64,000 nucleotides of DNA from Omphiscola glabra (GCA_964017045.1 OZ024808.1:30607949-30671948); one strand, 5' to 3'; shown: positions 37,101 through 40,139, numbered from the stretch's first letter. Numbers and translations: made by a program. Notes: a model not told the origin generated them from the sequence alone.

Positions 37101-38833
37101 CATGTGCAAACCACCAACCGGTGTAGAAATACATTAGGACTGGATCGAGGTACAATAAAAAACAACAAATTATTTAGTATTAAAATGTAGCATTTTATTG
37201 GTGTGGGTGAGGTGTGACTTGATCCAGCTGTCAAATGAAAGGAAATATGTAGTACATGGTATGGCCATATGCTGGTCCCAGGTCAGAGATGTGAAATGAA
37301 AGGAAATATGAAGCACATGGTATGGCCATATGCTGGTCCCAGGTCAGAGATGTGAAATCCTCCTATCTAATTCCAACCCGTCTGTTTCACAACCCGTCTG
37401 TTTCACAACCCGTCTGTTTCACAACCCATCTGTTTCACAAACCATCTATTTACCAACCCAGTAGTTACGCCTTGCCTGTAGTAAACTCCATTTCAATCCC
37501 ACATTTACGTCTGAGACAGTGACATAGATTGTCGACTTTTCAAACTCCCAATTGTTAGATATATATATATATATATAAATATAGATTTGTTCGAAGCAAT
37601 GTCCGCATGTTTGTATGAAACACACAATAAGTTCAACTCTATCTTCCAGTGGAGACACGGATTCTAGAAGTGTAGGCCATTTTAAGGCTTTTCTTTTTTG
37701 TCTGAAATGATGCATCTGGAGCTGTCTGCCTAAGATTATCTGTCTGAAATGATGCATCTGGAGCTGTCTGCCTAAGATTATCTGTCTGAAATGATGCATC
37801 TGGAGCTGTCTGCCTAAGATTATCTGTCTGAAATGATGCATCTGGAGCTGTCTGCCTAAGATTATCTGTCTGAAATGATGCATCTGGAGCTGTCTGCCTA
37901 AGATTATCTGTCTGAAATGATGCATCTGGAGCTGTCTGCCTAAGATTATCTGTCTGAAATGATGCATCTGGAGCTGTCTGCCTAAGATTATCTGTCTGAA
38001 ATGATGCATCTGGAGCTGTCTGCCTAAGATTATCTGTCTGAAATGATGCATCTAAAGCTGTCTGCCTAAGATTATCTGTCTGAAATATGTCTTTGGCATT
38101 CATAAAAGCAGGGGTGTAGGAAAGGGGGTTTGTGGATGGGGCGGTTGGCCCCGGGCGACACCTGTTTTTCTCTTTATTTTGATTATCGGCATTTTATACT
38201 AACAATTTGGTTTATTTCGTTGAAGGGGCGGATAAATTTACGGCCTTCCCCGGGCCGCACTAAGCACAGCTACGCCACTGCATAAAAGTGATATTATCTA
38301 GGTTAAAGTTCAAGTAACACTTTAAGTATCGATTTAAAAAAAAAAAATATTTGTTTTTTGTTTTTACAGTTGACCATGAGCTGGCTAAGATCTGTGAGCT
38401 CCCGTTGCCCTGCCTGGACCCGGAAATGAGGCTAATCGACGTGGCACATGACCTTGACCCGGATGACGCAGCCTGGATGGATGACATCCCGGAGCCCCGG
38501 TCTGAAGAGGATGATAATGAGATGGACGAGGCGGAAGAGGATGATTACTACAACGAACTGGACGACTATGGAGAGACAGACGAGGCGTCCAGCACCGACC
38601 GGAGTGGGCGTGGCGAGGACAGTGGGCGTGGCGAGGACACTGGGCGTGGCGAGGACACGGGGCGTGGCGAAGACGATGATCGTGATGGAGATATTGAGCG
38701 TGACGATGAATATGGGCGTAACGAGCATAATGGGCGTGGCGATTGTGATGGGCGGTACAGTGAAAGTGACAAGAGTGGGGACTCGGAAAGTGCGGACGAG
38801 GAGAGTGATGAAATTTACGCTCCTCAGGAGTGA
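1040..38833 (+). CDS. 3' part of a large spliced gene (19 exons, 2,059 residues, family not recognised)
   Basis: Nineteen exons with AG/GT borders can be chained so that every intron phase agrees. The joined exons are 6,182 bases: two bases of a split codon, then 2,059 codons and TGA at 38831-38833. Residue numbers in the exon entries count from the first complete codon in this window. The protein is rich in amphipathic helices up to about residue 1190. It then has a Lys/Ser-rich basic stretch (about 1210-1460), an acidic stretch (about 1460-1510), a further helical part (about 1510-1680), a Ser-rich region (1682-1905) and a strongly acidic tail (1907-2059). I see no signal peptide, membrane segment or catalytic motif. 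A long helical scaffold such as a ciliary or sperm-sheath protein is possible but is only a guess. The 5' end lies outside the window. Introns are packed with minisatellites and transposons. Confidence 0.85.
1159..1308. repeat. Three 50-bp copies of the exon 1 donor junction
   Basis: The first copy is the genuine exon end plus intron start. Two diverged copies follow directly, each keeping GTCGACWTCAG followed by GTGGG, so three candidate donors lie 50 bp apart. The first is used in my model because it is the exon-proximal one. Confidence 0.85.
1309..3289. other. AT-rich intron sequence
   Basis: Mostly unstructured AT-rich DNA with homopolymer C and T runs (about 1610 and 3150). A weak repeat of ATATTGATTAAGAC-like words lies at about 2930-3010. 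Apart from the minus-strand remnant at 1990-2240 I see no coding signal. Confidence 0.6.
1990..2240 (-). pseudogene. Small minus-strand coding remnant with half a zinc-finger motif
   Basis: On the minus strand 2157-1990 is a 55-codon open frame, from an ATG to TAA, containing the basic stretch MIRLTRVAARRQREL and an acidic C-terminus ending DKDDVDLSGI. Just upstream, in another frame, is CKICNIYFASQVMLK. This looks like the first half of a C2H2 finger whose histidines are in the downstream frame (one frameshift). It is probably a decayed transposon or retrogene fragment. I do not recognise the family. Confidence 0.3.
3290..3700. repeat. 42-bp minisatellite, about 10 copies
   Basis: Tandem units with core CCTCTAAGCTCCACAAGTAG followed by a CCCGGTCGTCACATCCCGT segment. 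Most substitutions are C/T or G/A at CpG positions. Confidence 0.95.
4345..4404. repeat. 15-bp repeat, 4 copies
   Basis: Four perfect copies of GAGGGTCACATTATA. Confidence 0.9.
4605..5385. repeat. 24-bp minisatellite passing into a 48-bp dimer form
   Basis: The left part (to about 4925) is simple 24-bp units around GACAGGGTGAGCTCCAGGCC. The right part alternates two diverged monomers, one with GGCGAAGTTCGGGCCTTTAG, to give a 48-bp higher-order unit repeated about eight times. The array therefore shows monomer and dimer stages side by side. Confidence 0.93.
5434..5710. repeat. 34-bp AT-rich minisatellite, about 7 copies
   Basis: Units of TATATGTTTATAATTTATGG plus TTATATGTCTATAA. The array degrades at the right end into shorter TATAAT words. 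Confidence 0.9.
5910..6445. repeat. 51-bp minisatellite derived from the exon 2 acceptor, about 10 copies
   Basis: Each unit contains GTTTCGGGGCTTGTGTTTCC, then CACTGTGCAGATAT. The genuine junction at 6444-6475 reads GTTTCAGGGCGTGAGCTTCC, then CACCGTCCAGGTAT. The unit is thus a diverged copy of the acceptor and first ~25 exon bases, with the acceptor AG changed to GG in all copies. The unit is 17 codons, and the array is open in the same frame as exon 2 (open from 5874 through 6591). Confidence 0.9.
6450..6589 (+). CDS. Exon 2 in window (residues 48-93 plus split codon)
   Basis: The acceptor TTTGTTTGTTTCAG ends at 6449. The exon opens in phase 0 with GVSFPPSRYHRF and runs to EVGEVAK, leaving two bases. 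The donor GTAACA starts at 6590. The peptide has an aromatic and hydrophobic core (IAMTLSKIWGIGASVKEHMF). The phase fits both neighbours. It is flanked on the left by an array built from its own acceptor and on the right, after 40 bp, by a G-rich 14-bp array. Confidence 0.8.
6630..7015. repeat. 14-bp G-rich minisatellite, about 27 copies
   Basis: Units of GTGGGGTCGGGAGT with G/A variation. The strand asymmetry (nearly all G on the plus strand) could favour G-quadruplex or R-loop formation in the transcript. That is inference. Confidence 0.92.
7130..7730. repeat. Dispersed repeat family copy 1 (about 590 bp)
   Basis: This copy aligns by eye over most of its length with 40510-41095. Shared blocks include ATTACGGACTG, ACAATTAATACGTTTTTAAT, CTCGTGATAAAGGA, CACACCCCAA followed by ACGGCCTCGA, and a terminal CATAACA. 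A third, 65-bp partial copy is at 41205. It could be a solo LTR or a non-autonomous element. I see no coding capacity. Confidence 0.7.
7780..8000. repeat. Dispersed repeat, also present inverted at 53160-53255
   Basis: The segment around 7920-8000 matches the reverse complement of 53160-53255. Both can be read as a short peptide with the shared core CMLVDGNSDQW / CMLVDRHSKQL. This suggests a common retroelement source. I cannot name the family. Confidence 0.45.
8040..8770 (+). mobile_element. Penelope-like element fragment (GIY-YIG endonuclease remnant), split by a hAT element
   Basis: The frame at about 8040-8175 reads TSYIGETESRLSDICTEH and then CPVSKHIN. This is the pattern of the C-terminal GIY-YIG endonuclease of Penelope-like elements (YIG, then R, then EH, and an H near the end). 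It is interrupted at 8176 by a SPIN-like element and resumes at 8380. A frameshifted remnant LENKLIQS then DGINVML resembles the end of such proteins. At about 8709-8745 lies a CCGAGGAAGGC...GCCGACACG hairpin resembling the motif found near the ends of these elements. It is inactive. Confidence 0.6.
8176..8371. mobile_element. SPIN-like hAT miniature element, copy 1
   Basis: The 5' end is CAGCGGCTCTCAACCTGTGG and the 3' end GAGAACCACTG. The interior has CACAGGGGTCGCCTAAGA, GGAAAACACATAT, GGTTGGGGGTCGCCACAACA and TGAGGAACTGTATTAAA, which I recognise as the SPIN hAT family. It is flanked by an 8-bp target duplication, CATTAATT (8168-8175) and CTTTAATT (8372-8379), 7 of 8 identical. There is no transposase inside. 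It interrupts the Penelope-like fragment, so it is the younger insertion. Confidence 0.88.
8520..9010. other. Intron sequence without recognised genes
   Basis: It includes the end of the Penelope-like fragment and unique-looking DNA to the start of the 42-bp array. Open frames here show no recognisable protein. Confidence 0.5.
9015..10440. repeat. 42-bp minisatellite, about 34 copies
   Basis: Units of CAGTCCTACAATGTCTATGT followed by CACATTCATCACTGGGGTAT. The unit is a multiple of three and lacks stops in several frames, so three overlapping long ORFs on the plus strand are artefacts. The array ends 45 bp before the acceptor of exon 3. A few variants (CATACAATG, CTACACTG) recur at spaced positions. 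A block of about 336 bp seems duplicated: copies near 9490-9706 and 9826-10042 are nearly identical in variant order. Confidence 0.96.
10485..10617 (+). CDS. Exon 3 in window (residues 95-138, first base of split codon 94)
   Basis: Three nearby AGs satisfy the phase. I chose the one after TTTAAATTCCCGCCAG because it has the best pyrimidine tract. The exon reads FLYNIRKRRLPPDLMRNIA, then TAALMQDITDSHVYWSDALVRT. The donor GTAAGT at 10618 is a strong consensus, in phase 0. The 3' portion from 10525 is firm. The start could be 10503 or 10509 instead. Confidence 0.75.
10606..12185. repeat. 28-bp minisatellite, about 52 copies, starting at the exon 3 donor
   Basis: Core unit TTCAGTACATTAAGTTCACT plus ATGACAGG. 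The first, most diverged copy is the genuine donor region TTAGAACAGTAAGTTATG, resembling array units that read TTCAGAACATTAAGTTCA. Up to 11158 a two-unit (56-bp) higher-order form is visible, alternating GTACATT and GAACATT variants. From 11280 the variants are different (AGGTTTAGTAC). A SINE/LINE-tail insertion at 11160-11275 separates the two halves. Confidence 0.93.
11160..11275 (+). mobile_element. Short retroelement 3' tail inserted in the 28-bp array
   Basis: It shares GCAAA-CCC, then GATCAAT...ATTGATCGTGGGCCC and a purine-rich AAG tail with 62745-62840. The flanking GACAG on both sides may be a short target duplication. Family unknown. It is a truncated SINE or LINE 3' end. Confidence 0.6.
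12412..12534 (+). CDS. Exon 4 in window (residues 139-179)
   Basis: The acceptor CTTTTCTGTTTAG ends at 12411. There are 41 codons in phase 0 on both sides, reading LLGKFYKDLQSESVTIGVIE to MDYEEMHPDFK. The donor GTATGG is at 12535. The amphipathic spacing of hydrophobic residues suggests one long helix. Most of this exon with its donor is repeated downstream (12613-12720). Confidence 0.85.
12535..12957. repeat. Exon 4 donor-junction array (35-bp units) with one near-complete exon copy
   Basis: About nine units contain CATGCACCCTGACTTTAAG, then GTATGGACTA: the last ~24 exon bases plus the first intron bases. Embedded at 12613-12720 is a 108-bp copy of exon 4 (from its TAC codon to the donor) with only six differences. 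It stays open in the exon frame but lacks the first five codons and the acceptor. A dozen or so donor-like GTATGG sites result. Confidence 0.93.
12957..13040 (+). other. Hammerhead-like / Penelope-end motif
   Basis: 12959-12980 reads CTGACGA, then AGGCATTTGCC (GGC/GCC can pair), then GAAA. This is the arrangement of a hammerhead ribozyme core (CUGANGA, stem II, GAAA). Such motifs are known near the ends of Penelope-like elements. Stems I and III are not convincing by eye. It may be only a degenerate element end. Confidence 0.35.
13041..13569. other. AT-rich intron without recognised features
   Basis: No repeat or coding signal seen before the exon 5 acceptor. Confidence 0.6.
13570..13730 (+). 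CDS. Exon 5 in window (residues 180-232 plus split codon)
   Basis: The acceptor CCCCAAACATAG ends at 13569. The exon starts IDNFLADVMEKAYELSSEGL and ends CSNWTHLL with two bases left over. The donor GTCAGT is at 13731. The split codon CA/T gives His when joined to exon 6. A SPIN-like element lies only 24 bp into the intron. Confidence 0.85.
13755..13915. mobile_element. SPIN-like hAT miniature element, copy 2
   Basis: The ends are CAGTGGTTCTCAACCTGTGG and AGGTTGAGAACCACTG, inverted repeats of 16 bp. The flanks GCCTACAT (13747-13754) and GCCTATAG (13916-13923) match at 6 of 8. It carries a deletion relative to copy 1 but the same AACATGAGGAA and CACAGGGGTCGC blocks. There is no coding capacity. 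Confidence 0.9.
14078..14246 (+). CDS. Exon 6 in window (residues 234-289)
   Basis: The acceptor GTGTTTGTAG ends at 14077. One base completes His 233, then 56 codons read RSLVTIQLRLLTPEVRKNL, then VVINCGAVLLEVDKDDNV and end ADPVFK. The donor GTACAA is at 14247, phase 0. A minisatellite begins about 20 bp into the intron. Confidence 0.88.
14265..14990. repeat. 24-bp minisatellite, about 30 copies
   Basis: Units of GAGGTCACAGAGATTATAAT with GTTA/ACTA endings. The first units (GAGGTGACATGATTATATT) are the most diverged and lie next to the exon 6 donor. Confidence 0.95.
15259..15421 (+). CDS. Exon 7 in window (residues 290-343 plus split codon)
   Basis: A pyrimidine-rich tract ends with CACAAACAG at 15258. 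The exon reads NRAVVTYSANAVVQLIQLAD, then a Cys and small-residue loop, and ends KLGPDTLG. One base is left over. The donor GTAAGT is at 15422, a perfect consensus. Gly 344 is completed by exon 8. Confidence 0.87.
15415..15500. repeat. Three 30-bp copies of the exon 7 donor
   Basis: CTGGGTAAGTTG occurs at the genuine donor and twice more 30 bp apart, each followed by a GTTTCA..GAGCCGCCC-like spacer. There are three identical consensus donors in a row. Confidence 0.88.
15620..15975. repeat. 19-bp AT-rich minisatellite, about 18 copies
   Basis: Units of TGTGTTGTATCATTTATAA with TTATTA/TTATAA variants. It ends about 70 bp before the exon 8 acceptor. Confidence 0.94.
16046..16238 (+). CDS. Exon 8 in window (residues 345-407, plus parts of 344 and 408)
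   Basis: The acceptor ends CTGATCCAAG at 16045. Two bases complete Gly 344. The exon reads ECVVVLMMDQLAQKVGTDTL, then a helical stretch with ASLVELLVSDFRYE, and ends FDTMSARL plus two bases. The donor GTTTGA at 16239 is weak but the phase fits. Confidence 0.82.
16250..16390. repeat. 20-bp minisatellite, about 7 degenerate copies
   Basis: Units of ACATTAGACATCCGACTGCA, starting about 10 bp after the exon 8 donor. Confidence 0.8.
16515..16640. repeat. Interstitial telomere-like repeat, 20-bp unit
   Basis: About six copies of GGTTAGGGTTAGGGTTACTC. The unit contains two to three TTAGGG repeats, the metazoan telomere motif, plus a TTACTCGG spacer. It lies inside an intron and is not a chromosome end. 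Confidence 0.9.
16641..17655. other. Intron sequence without recognised features
   Basis: Unique-looking DNA. Short open frames (for example 17155-17484) lack codon bias or recognisable motifs. Confidence 0.55.
17662..17769. repeat. Two 54-bp copies of the exon 9 acceptor
   Basis: AAGAGATACAATTCAA, then a spacer and TTTTTGGTAGATTAAAA at 17696-17712, repeats as TTTCTGGTAGATTAAAA at the genuine acceptor (17748-17764). Two acceptor-like TGGTAG sites therefore lie 54 bp apart. Confidence 0.85.
17758..18052 (+). CDS. Exon 9 in window (residues 409-506, completes 408)
   Basis: Acceptor TTTCTGGTAG at 17757 was chosen because it is the one that fits the two leftover bases of exon 8. The AG at 17794 would break phase. 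The exon reads LKDLNFAACENILGCLFR, a long hydrophobic helical part (ISFLNLVSQAYFTFVATMAL), and ends WRSIAQLAKE. The donor GTAAAT is at 18053, phase 0. The exon 3' end with its donor is tandemly repeated downstream. Confidence 0.78.
18026..18290. repeat. 38- to 40-bp array seeded on the exon 9 donor, 7 copies
   Basis: Each unit is GCATAGCCCAGCTAGCCAAG, then GAGGTAAATGGTTGGGGGG. The first unit is the genuine exon end (SIAQLAKE) plus intron start. Seven identical GTAAAT donors follow each other. G-run length varies between units, which is how the frame drifts. Confidence 0.93.
18300..18565. repeat. Degenerate GGTGAATGGTGGGCGT-type repeats
   Basis: Short units of 16-17 bp, best ordered at 18485-18555 (GGTGACGGGTGGGGCGT, four copies). 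It continues from the exon 9 donor array. Confidence 0.8.
18566..19457. other. Intron sequence without recognised features
   Basis: No repeat or coding pattern recognised. Scattered short open frames only. Confidence 0.5.
19458..19637 (+). CDS. Exon 10 in window (residues 507-566)
   Basis: The acceptor CATTGCCTTTAG ends at 19457. Sixty codons in phase 0 on both sides read GRFVIKEFLSSKPITANYLV, then an acidic end EERSEEDYSS-like segment (QERSEEDYSSLDGPK). The donor GTACAT is at 19638. No tandem array touches this exon. Confidence 0.87.
19638..20469. other. Intron sequence with a possible miniature element
   Basis: It contains a G- and C-run region at 19800-19855 and the possible element at 19973-20263. 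Otherwise nothing recognised. Confidence 0.5.
19973..20263. mobile_element. Possible hAT-like miniature element
   Basis: The ends CAGTGGTCCC and GGAACCACTG are inverted repeats (9 of 10). No convincing 8-bp target duplication is visible, so this is tentative. Confidence 0.35.
20470..20668. repeat. 20-bp minisatellite, 10 copies
   Basis: Perfect or near-perfect copies of AAATAAGATGAGACAAATGG. The homogeneity suggests recent expansion. Confidence 0.96.
20669..21354. other. Intron sequence without recognised features
   Basis: It includes a poly-A/poly-G run at about 20755-20785. No coding signal seen. Confidence 0.5.
21355..21655. repeat. 32-bp minisatellite, about 9 copies
   Basis: Units with ACACCAATGCCCGGATGTCA, then TTGACCTTATGT. 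Confidence 0.92.
21779..21884 (+). CDS. Exon 11 in window (residues 567-601 plus split codon)
   Basis: The acceptor CTGATATTTTCAG ends at 21778. The exon reads RPKITHIFLKSVLGAVHKVG and ends PSFRKRR with one base left over. The donor GTATGC is at 21885. The basic end (FRKRR) meets the acidic start of exon 12. Confidence 0.88.
21925..22160. repeat. About 20-bp degenerate repeat of GGTGTCATTCTCATTATCAA
   Basis: A dozen diverged units. It starts about 40 bp after the exon 11 donor. Confidence 0.8.
22215..22430. repeat. 45-bp repeat, about 5 copies
   Basis: Units with TTTATTGAGACCACGGTGAT, then GTGTTTGAGTGTCAT. Confidence 0.85.
22431..23386. other. AT-rich intron without recognised features
   Basis: It contains a short AAT microsatellite near 22595. 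Nothing else recognised. Confidence 0.55.
23387..23582 (+). CDS. Exon 12 in window (residues 603-666, plus parts of 602 and 667)
   Basis: The acceptor TCCACGCCCACAG ends at 23386. Two bases complete Glu 602. The exon reads DDEPMDLEDELRSRATPDSI, then helices KELIFSFKEIGDKL and LAPKLADYLASTVFLLD. Two bases remain before the donor GTTGGT at 23583. Codon use is GC-rich against AT-rich surroundings. Confidence 0.9.
23583..24240. other. Intron sequence without recognised features
   Basis: C and T runs at about 23690. No coding signal. Confidence 0.5.
24278..24618. mobile_element. hAT-like non-autonomous element next to the exon 13 acceptor
   Basis: The perfect 10-bp ends are CATGGCCGGC and GCCGGCCATG. 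Subterminal GCGGGGCCC-type blocks occur on both sides. The flanks CATGTTAT (24270-24277) and CATGTGAT (24619-24626) match at 7 of 8, as expected for an 8-bp hAT duplication. The site lies in a CATGTGATACAAT repeat, so part of that match could be chance. It sits 39 bp upstream of exon 13. Confidence 0.7.
24658..25310 (+). CDS. Exon 13 in window (residues 668-884, plus parts of 667 and 885)
   Basis: The acceptor CAATCTCTTCATGACAG ends at 24657. One base completes Arg 667. The 217 codons are mostly helical: FVMLLYEKLWDTRNALVKKK, IQLVTRAIFEIEAVKTSM, QLARACMLTTLRTLTSVL and IEVIDKVFARIGGVLDALL. The exon ends PGKDSE with one base left. The donor GTACAA is at 25311. GC-rich third positions mark it clearly as coding. 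Confidence 0.93.
25400..25770. repeat. Degenerate TTTATCCATC-type repeat
   Basis: Short words of 8-12 bp (TTTATCCATC, CCGTTTATCC, CCATTTATTAAT) fill most of the intron between exons 13 and 14. Confidence 0.75.
25857..28025 (+). CDS. Exon 14 in window, the long exon (residues 886-1607, plus parts of 885 and 1608)
   Basis: The acceptor TTCGTCACCGTCAG ends at 25856. Two bases complete Asp 885. The 722 codons begin DVCYQNSWTSSPTVVAENVI. N-terminal helical segments include QTVLNHISIVFATIHQQLKD, a Cys/His-containing stretch FFNCPHRADKRGHF, and VCVLVIEIILNELFDRLRW followed by CKKCADE. From about 26900 to 27500 the protein is Ser/Lys-rich, basic and probably disordered. At 27590-27710 it is acidic (DSDTDADYSSDENKESDD). 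The end is helical again (LLQSLLMSLLSEEIPDV). The donor GTGAGC is at 28026, with one base left. The CPH/CKKC residues are too scattered for a zinc-site claim. Confidence 0.93.
28026..28552. other. Intron sequence without recognised features
   Basis: AT-rich, with TATATA runs at about 28460-28495. Confidence 0.6.
28553..28656 (+). CDS. Exon 15 in window (residues 1609-1642, completes 1608)
   Basis: The acceptor TTGTTTTGTTGACCAG ends at 28552. The exon reads GGMITSEGLLTKIKQLAGND, then NTLQMMDTDCLKTQ. The donor GTATGA is at 28657, phase 0. The exon end TTTGAAAACACAG is the sequence that became the 22-bp minisatellite that follows. Confidence 0.87.
28644..29822. repeat. 22-bp minisatellite seeded on the exon 15 donor, about 53 copies
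   Basis: Unit CAGTTTGAAAACACAGGTAG plus GA. The first copy is the genuine exon end TGTTTGAAAACACAG with the donor GTATGACAG. Most copies keep AACACAG followed by GTAG or GTTAG, so a GT stands at the same place in nearly every unit. Some copies have a 14- to 15-bp deletion form (AACACAGGTCAGCTTGAA). Confidence 0.95.
29930..30500. repeat. 18-bp minisatellite, about 31 copies, interrupted by a LINE
   Basis: Unit CATACATTATGTCATGGT with TTAAATCATGG and GTTCAT variants. A block of about 162 bp containing the variants CATCCATTAAATC and CATGCATTATG is duplicated within the array (about 30088 and 30238). The array resumes at 32036 after the retrotransposon. Confidence 0.95.
30505..32035 (+). mobile_element. 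5'-truncated non-LTR retrotransposon (reverse transcriptase part), inactive
   Basis: Reading across frames shows a reverse transcriptase from QAAGYDNIPAELVNHGG through EEQAGFRQGRGTTEQI, DFKKAFDRV, VGLRKGCLLS and a frameshifted FADD site (ADDIDGLAGSEEEL, about 31232). A C-terminal part has RKLEWYGHVT and GGRRRGRQRKRWDD. In-frame stops occur at several places (for example in the PNSWTQ region, after DRV, and after YGHVT), with one frameshift at the FADD site. It ends GGACATGATGATGA. Both flanks are the 18-bp minisatellite, so it inserted into the array. Confidence 0.9.
32036..32130. repeat. Right-hand remnant of the 18-bp minisatellite
   Basis: Diverged CATACATTAAGCCATGGT-like units directly after the retrotransposon. 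Confidence 0.8.
32131..32397. other. Intron sequence before exon 16
   Basis: AT-rich, no features recognised. Confidence 0.6.
32398..32514 (+). CDS. Exon 16 in window (residues 1643-1681)
   Basis: The acceptor TCGTCTTTAACTTCAG ends at 32397. The 39 codons in phase 0 read LLTATQELVLALGDVGGCPP, then TIVVEKCREIMDVMQRHEQ. The donor GTCGGT at 32515 is weak but phase-consistent. Confidence 0.85.
32680..32878. repeat. 19-bp minisatellite, about 10 copies
   Basis: Units of GTGCCAATGGCATGAGACA alternating with CAATGACATGA variants. Confidence 0.94.
32950..33585. repeat. 28-bp minisatellite, first family, about 23 copies
   Basis: Units of GTTAGCGTGGGTGTTGCTGT plus CTGTCAGA. It grades into the next array, with which it shares AGCGTAAGTGTT. 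Confidence 0.94.
33585..35770. repeat. 28-bp minisatellite, second family, about 77 copies, with GTAAGT in most units
   Basis: Two interspersed unit types: TTTAGCGTAAGTGTTACTAG + TTGCCAGA and GTTAGCGTAAGTGTTACTAG + TTTCCTGA. The order of the two types is irregular. Most units carry GTAAGT, the consensus 5' splice site, on the transcribed strand. A minority have GTGAGT, also a good donor. Confidence 0.96.
35771..36226. other. Intron sequence before exon 17
   Basis: No features recognised. An open frame at 35966-36154 has no supporting signal. Confidence 0.5.
36227..36652 (+). CDS. Exon 17 in window (residues 1682-1823)
   Basis: The acceptor TTCATTCAAAACGCAG ends at 36226. There are 142 codons, phase 0 on both sides. 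It is low complexity: an acidic stretch QYDDDYDDDREDPSEGEFND followed by KEEEERVKAD, then Gln/Glu and a Ser-rich end (SSSWSSLASSLSSMSRST). The donor GTATAA is at 36653. Probably disordered. Confidence 0.88.
36903..37149 (+). CDS. Exon 18 in window (residues 1824-1905 plus split codon)
   Basis: The acceptor CGTGATCGCACAG ends at 36902, behind a long CT-rich tract (36715-36870). The exon reads DERSGTSSRSSRSSSANTMS, then Ala- and His/Ser/Gly-rich parts, and ends RNTLGLDR with one base left. The donor GTACAA is at 37150. It continues the Ser-rich region of exon 17. Confidence 0.87.
37229..37351. repeat. 61-bp direct duplication
   Basis: Two adjacent copies of a segment with GAAATGAAAGGAAATATG, then TGGTATGGCCATATGCTGG. 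Confidence 0.9.
37375..37445. repeat. 17-bp repeat, 4 copies
   Basis: CCCGTCTGTTTCACAAC repeated, followed by two diverged units. Confidence 0.88.
37690..38095. repeat. 42-bp minisatellite, 9-10 copies, very homogeneous
   Basis: Units contain TGAAATGATGCATCTGGAGC, then TGTCTGCCTAAGATTATCTG. The near identity of copies suggests recent expansion. Minus-strand open frames through it are artefacts. Confidence 0.96.
38109..38280. mobile_element. hAT-like miniature element in the last intron, perfect 8-bp duplication
   Basis: The ends CAGGGGTGTAGG and CTACGCCACTG form an imperfect inverted repeat. The flanks are CATAAAAG at 38101-38108 and again at 38281-38288, identical. At 172 bp it has no coding capacity. 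It inserted 89 bp upstream of the last exon. Confidence 0.85.
38370..38833 (+). CDS. Last exon: acidic tail with RGED repeats and stop (residues 1907-2059)
   Basis: The acceptor TTGTTTTTACAG ends at 38369. Two bases complete Val 1906. The exon begins DHELAKICELPLPCLDPEMR, becomes strongly acidic (SEEDDNEMDEAEEDDYYNEL), then carries four GRGED-type units encoded by an 18-bp DNA repeat (GGGCGTGGCGAGGACACT, about 38605-38670) and ends SADEESDEIYAPQE, TGA. The acidic, repetitive C-terminus is typical of disordered tails. It is the 3' coding end of the gene. Confidence 0.92.
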
Positions 38834-39345
38834 ATAATGTGGGGTTGGGAAGAGAGGGGAGTGGAGAGAGTGAGGGGGGAGAGGAAGGGGAAAAATCAAT
38901 GTCCAATCGTTTGTGCTGTATTTTGATAAATATTTATAGATGTGTTTGTATTATATTTATAATGCTATTTACAAGGTTTTGATTGTTTATATTAAACGGG
39001 ACTTGTTGCGTGTATATACAGATTTATTTTGGCAGACAGAATGAGGTGCATTTTTACAATTATGTTGGTCGTTACAGTAGAAGTTACGCTGATTGAGATG
39101 TGTTTCGTAAACCTGTTTGTAATCTGTCACGTAATCCACCCAAGCGTGATCTCTACATAATGCTGAAGCATTTTTTTTCTTTTTTTTTTTGTTAAGTTGG
39201 CGTCGCCCAAGTTAAAGCTCCATTAAAACTATTCAGTGATGCACACCAACAGCGATAAGCATAGCTCTGTTTTTTTATATTATTCATCTTGTATATTTAT
39301 TTAAGTGTCCACATCTTTTCTCATCCAATTTGTAATTAAAGACGC
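38834..39345 (+). promoter_or_regulatory. Probable 3' untranslated region with candidate poly(A) signals
   Basis: No canonical AATAAA is seen close to the stop. ATTAAA variants occur at 38991-38996, 39222-39227 and 39335-39340. T-rich tracts lie around 39175-39190. Which one is used cannot be told from sequence alone. Confidence 0.45.
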
Positions 39346-39359
39346 ATGCATGGGCATCA

Positions 39360-39720
39360 ATCTCTGTGAATGAGTTCATGTCTTGCAGCTAGGGTTGAAG
39401 TCAATCTCTATAAATGAGTTCATGTCTCGCAACTAGAGTTGACGTCGAATACTGTCACAAACTTCCTTGTCATTCTTTTACGTTTCAGCGACTCCCAAAT
39501 ATCAGAGTTCAATGCGTGTTATGGGTTCCTAATGACATTAAAGTAACAAGATTTCAATACGTCAAATGTATTCCTAATGGCATTAAAGTTACAAGATTTC
39601 AATACGTCAAATGTATTCCTAATGACATTAAAGTTACAAGATTTCAATACGTCAAAAAATCAAAATTTCAATGTGTCCAATGGATTTCTAATGCCATTTA
39701 AAAAAATAAAATTTCAATGC
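39360..39720. repeat. Short duplications and a 45-bp repeat
   Basis: At 39360-39440 a segment with TGAGTTCATGTCT is duplicated. At 39530-39720 are about four units with ACAAGATTTCAATACGTCAA, then ATGTATTCCTAATGACATTA. Confidence 0.85.
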
Positions 39721-40135
39721 GTCTAATGGATTCTTTAGGTCATCCATGTTTGATAATCAATTACCAAATATTAGTTGCTAGCACACGATTCCCGAAAAAT
39801 CTTTCGCTGTCAATGTCAAAATATTCACTTGTTTTTTTTTAAAAAGTCAGAAATAGGCTTATAGTTTGCGAACACAATGTGTGCAAAATAACCAAGTATA
39901 GAAAAATGTCCTTGTTGTCAAATGTCAACCTATTCTCAAGGACATCATAGTGAACAGGGGTCAAAATGCAGACGTACCCAGAGTTCACCCTGATCCACAT
40001 TTGATTTCAACCCACGTTATTTTGGTGTCGACACCAAGATGTGGCACCGCTGTGTACAGGACGCCAGGCCGATTATTCAGGCCAAGCTGACGGTACGGCC
40101 CACAGACACGAAATAAAGACACGATATGATTCTGT
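39721..40135. other. Intergenic sequence without recognised features
   Basis: Nothing coding or repetitive recognised. Confidence 0.5.
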
Positions 40136-40139
40136 AAAG

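Noticed and set aside
38385..38906. Minus-strand His/Ser-rich ORFs over the last exon
   Set aside because: Shadows of the acidic plus-strand coding sequence and its GC-rich codons.
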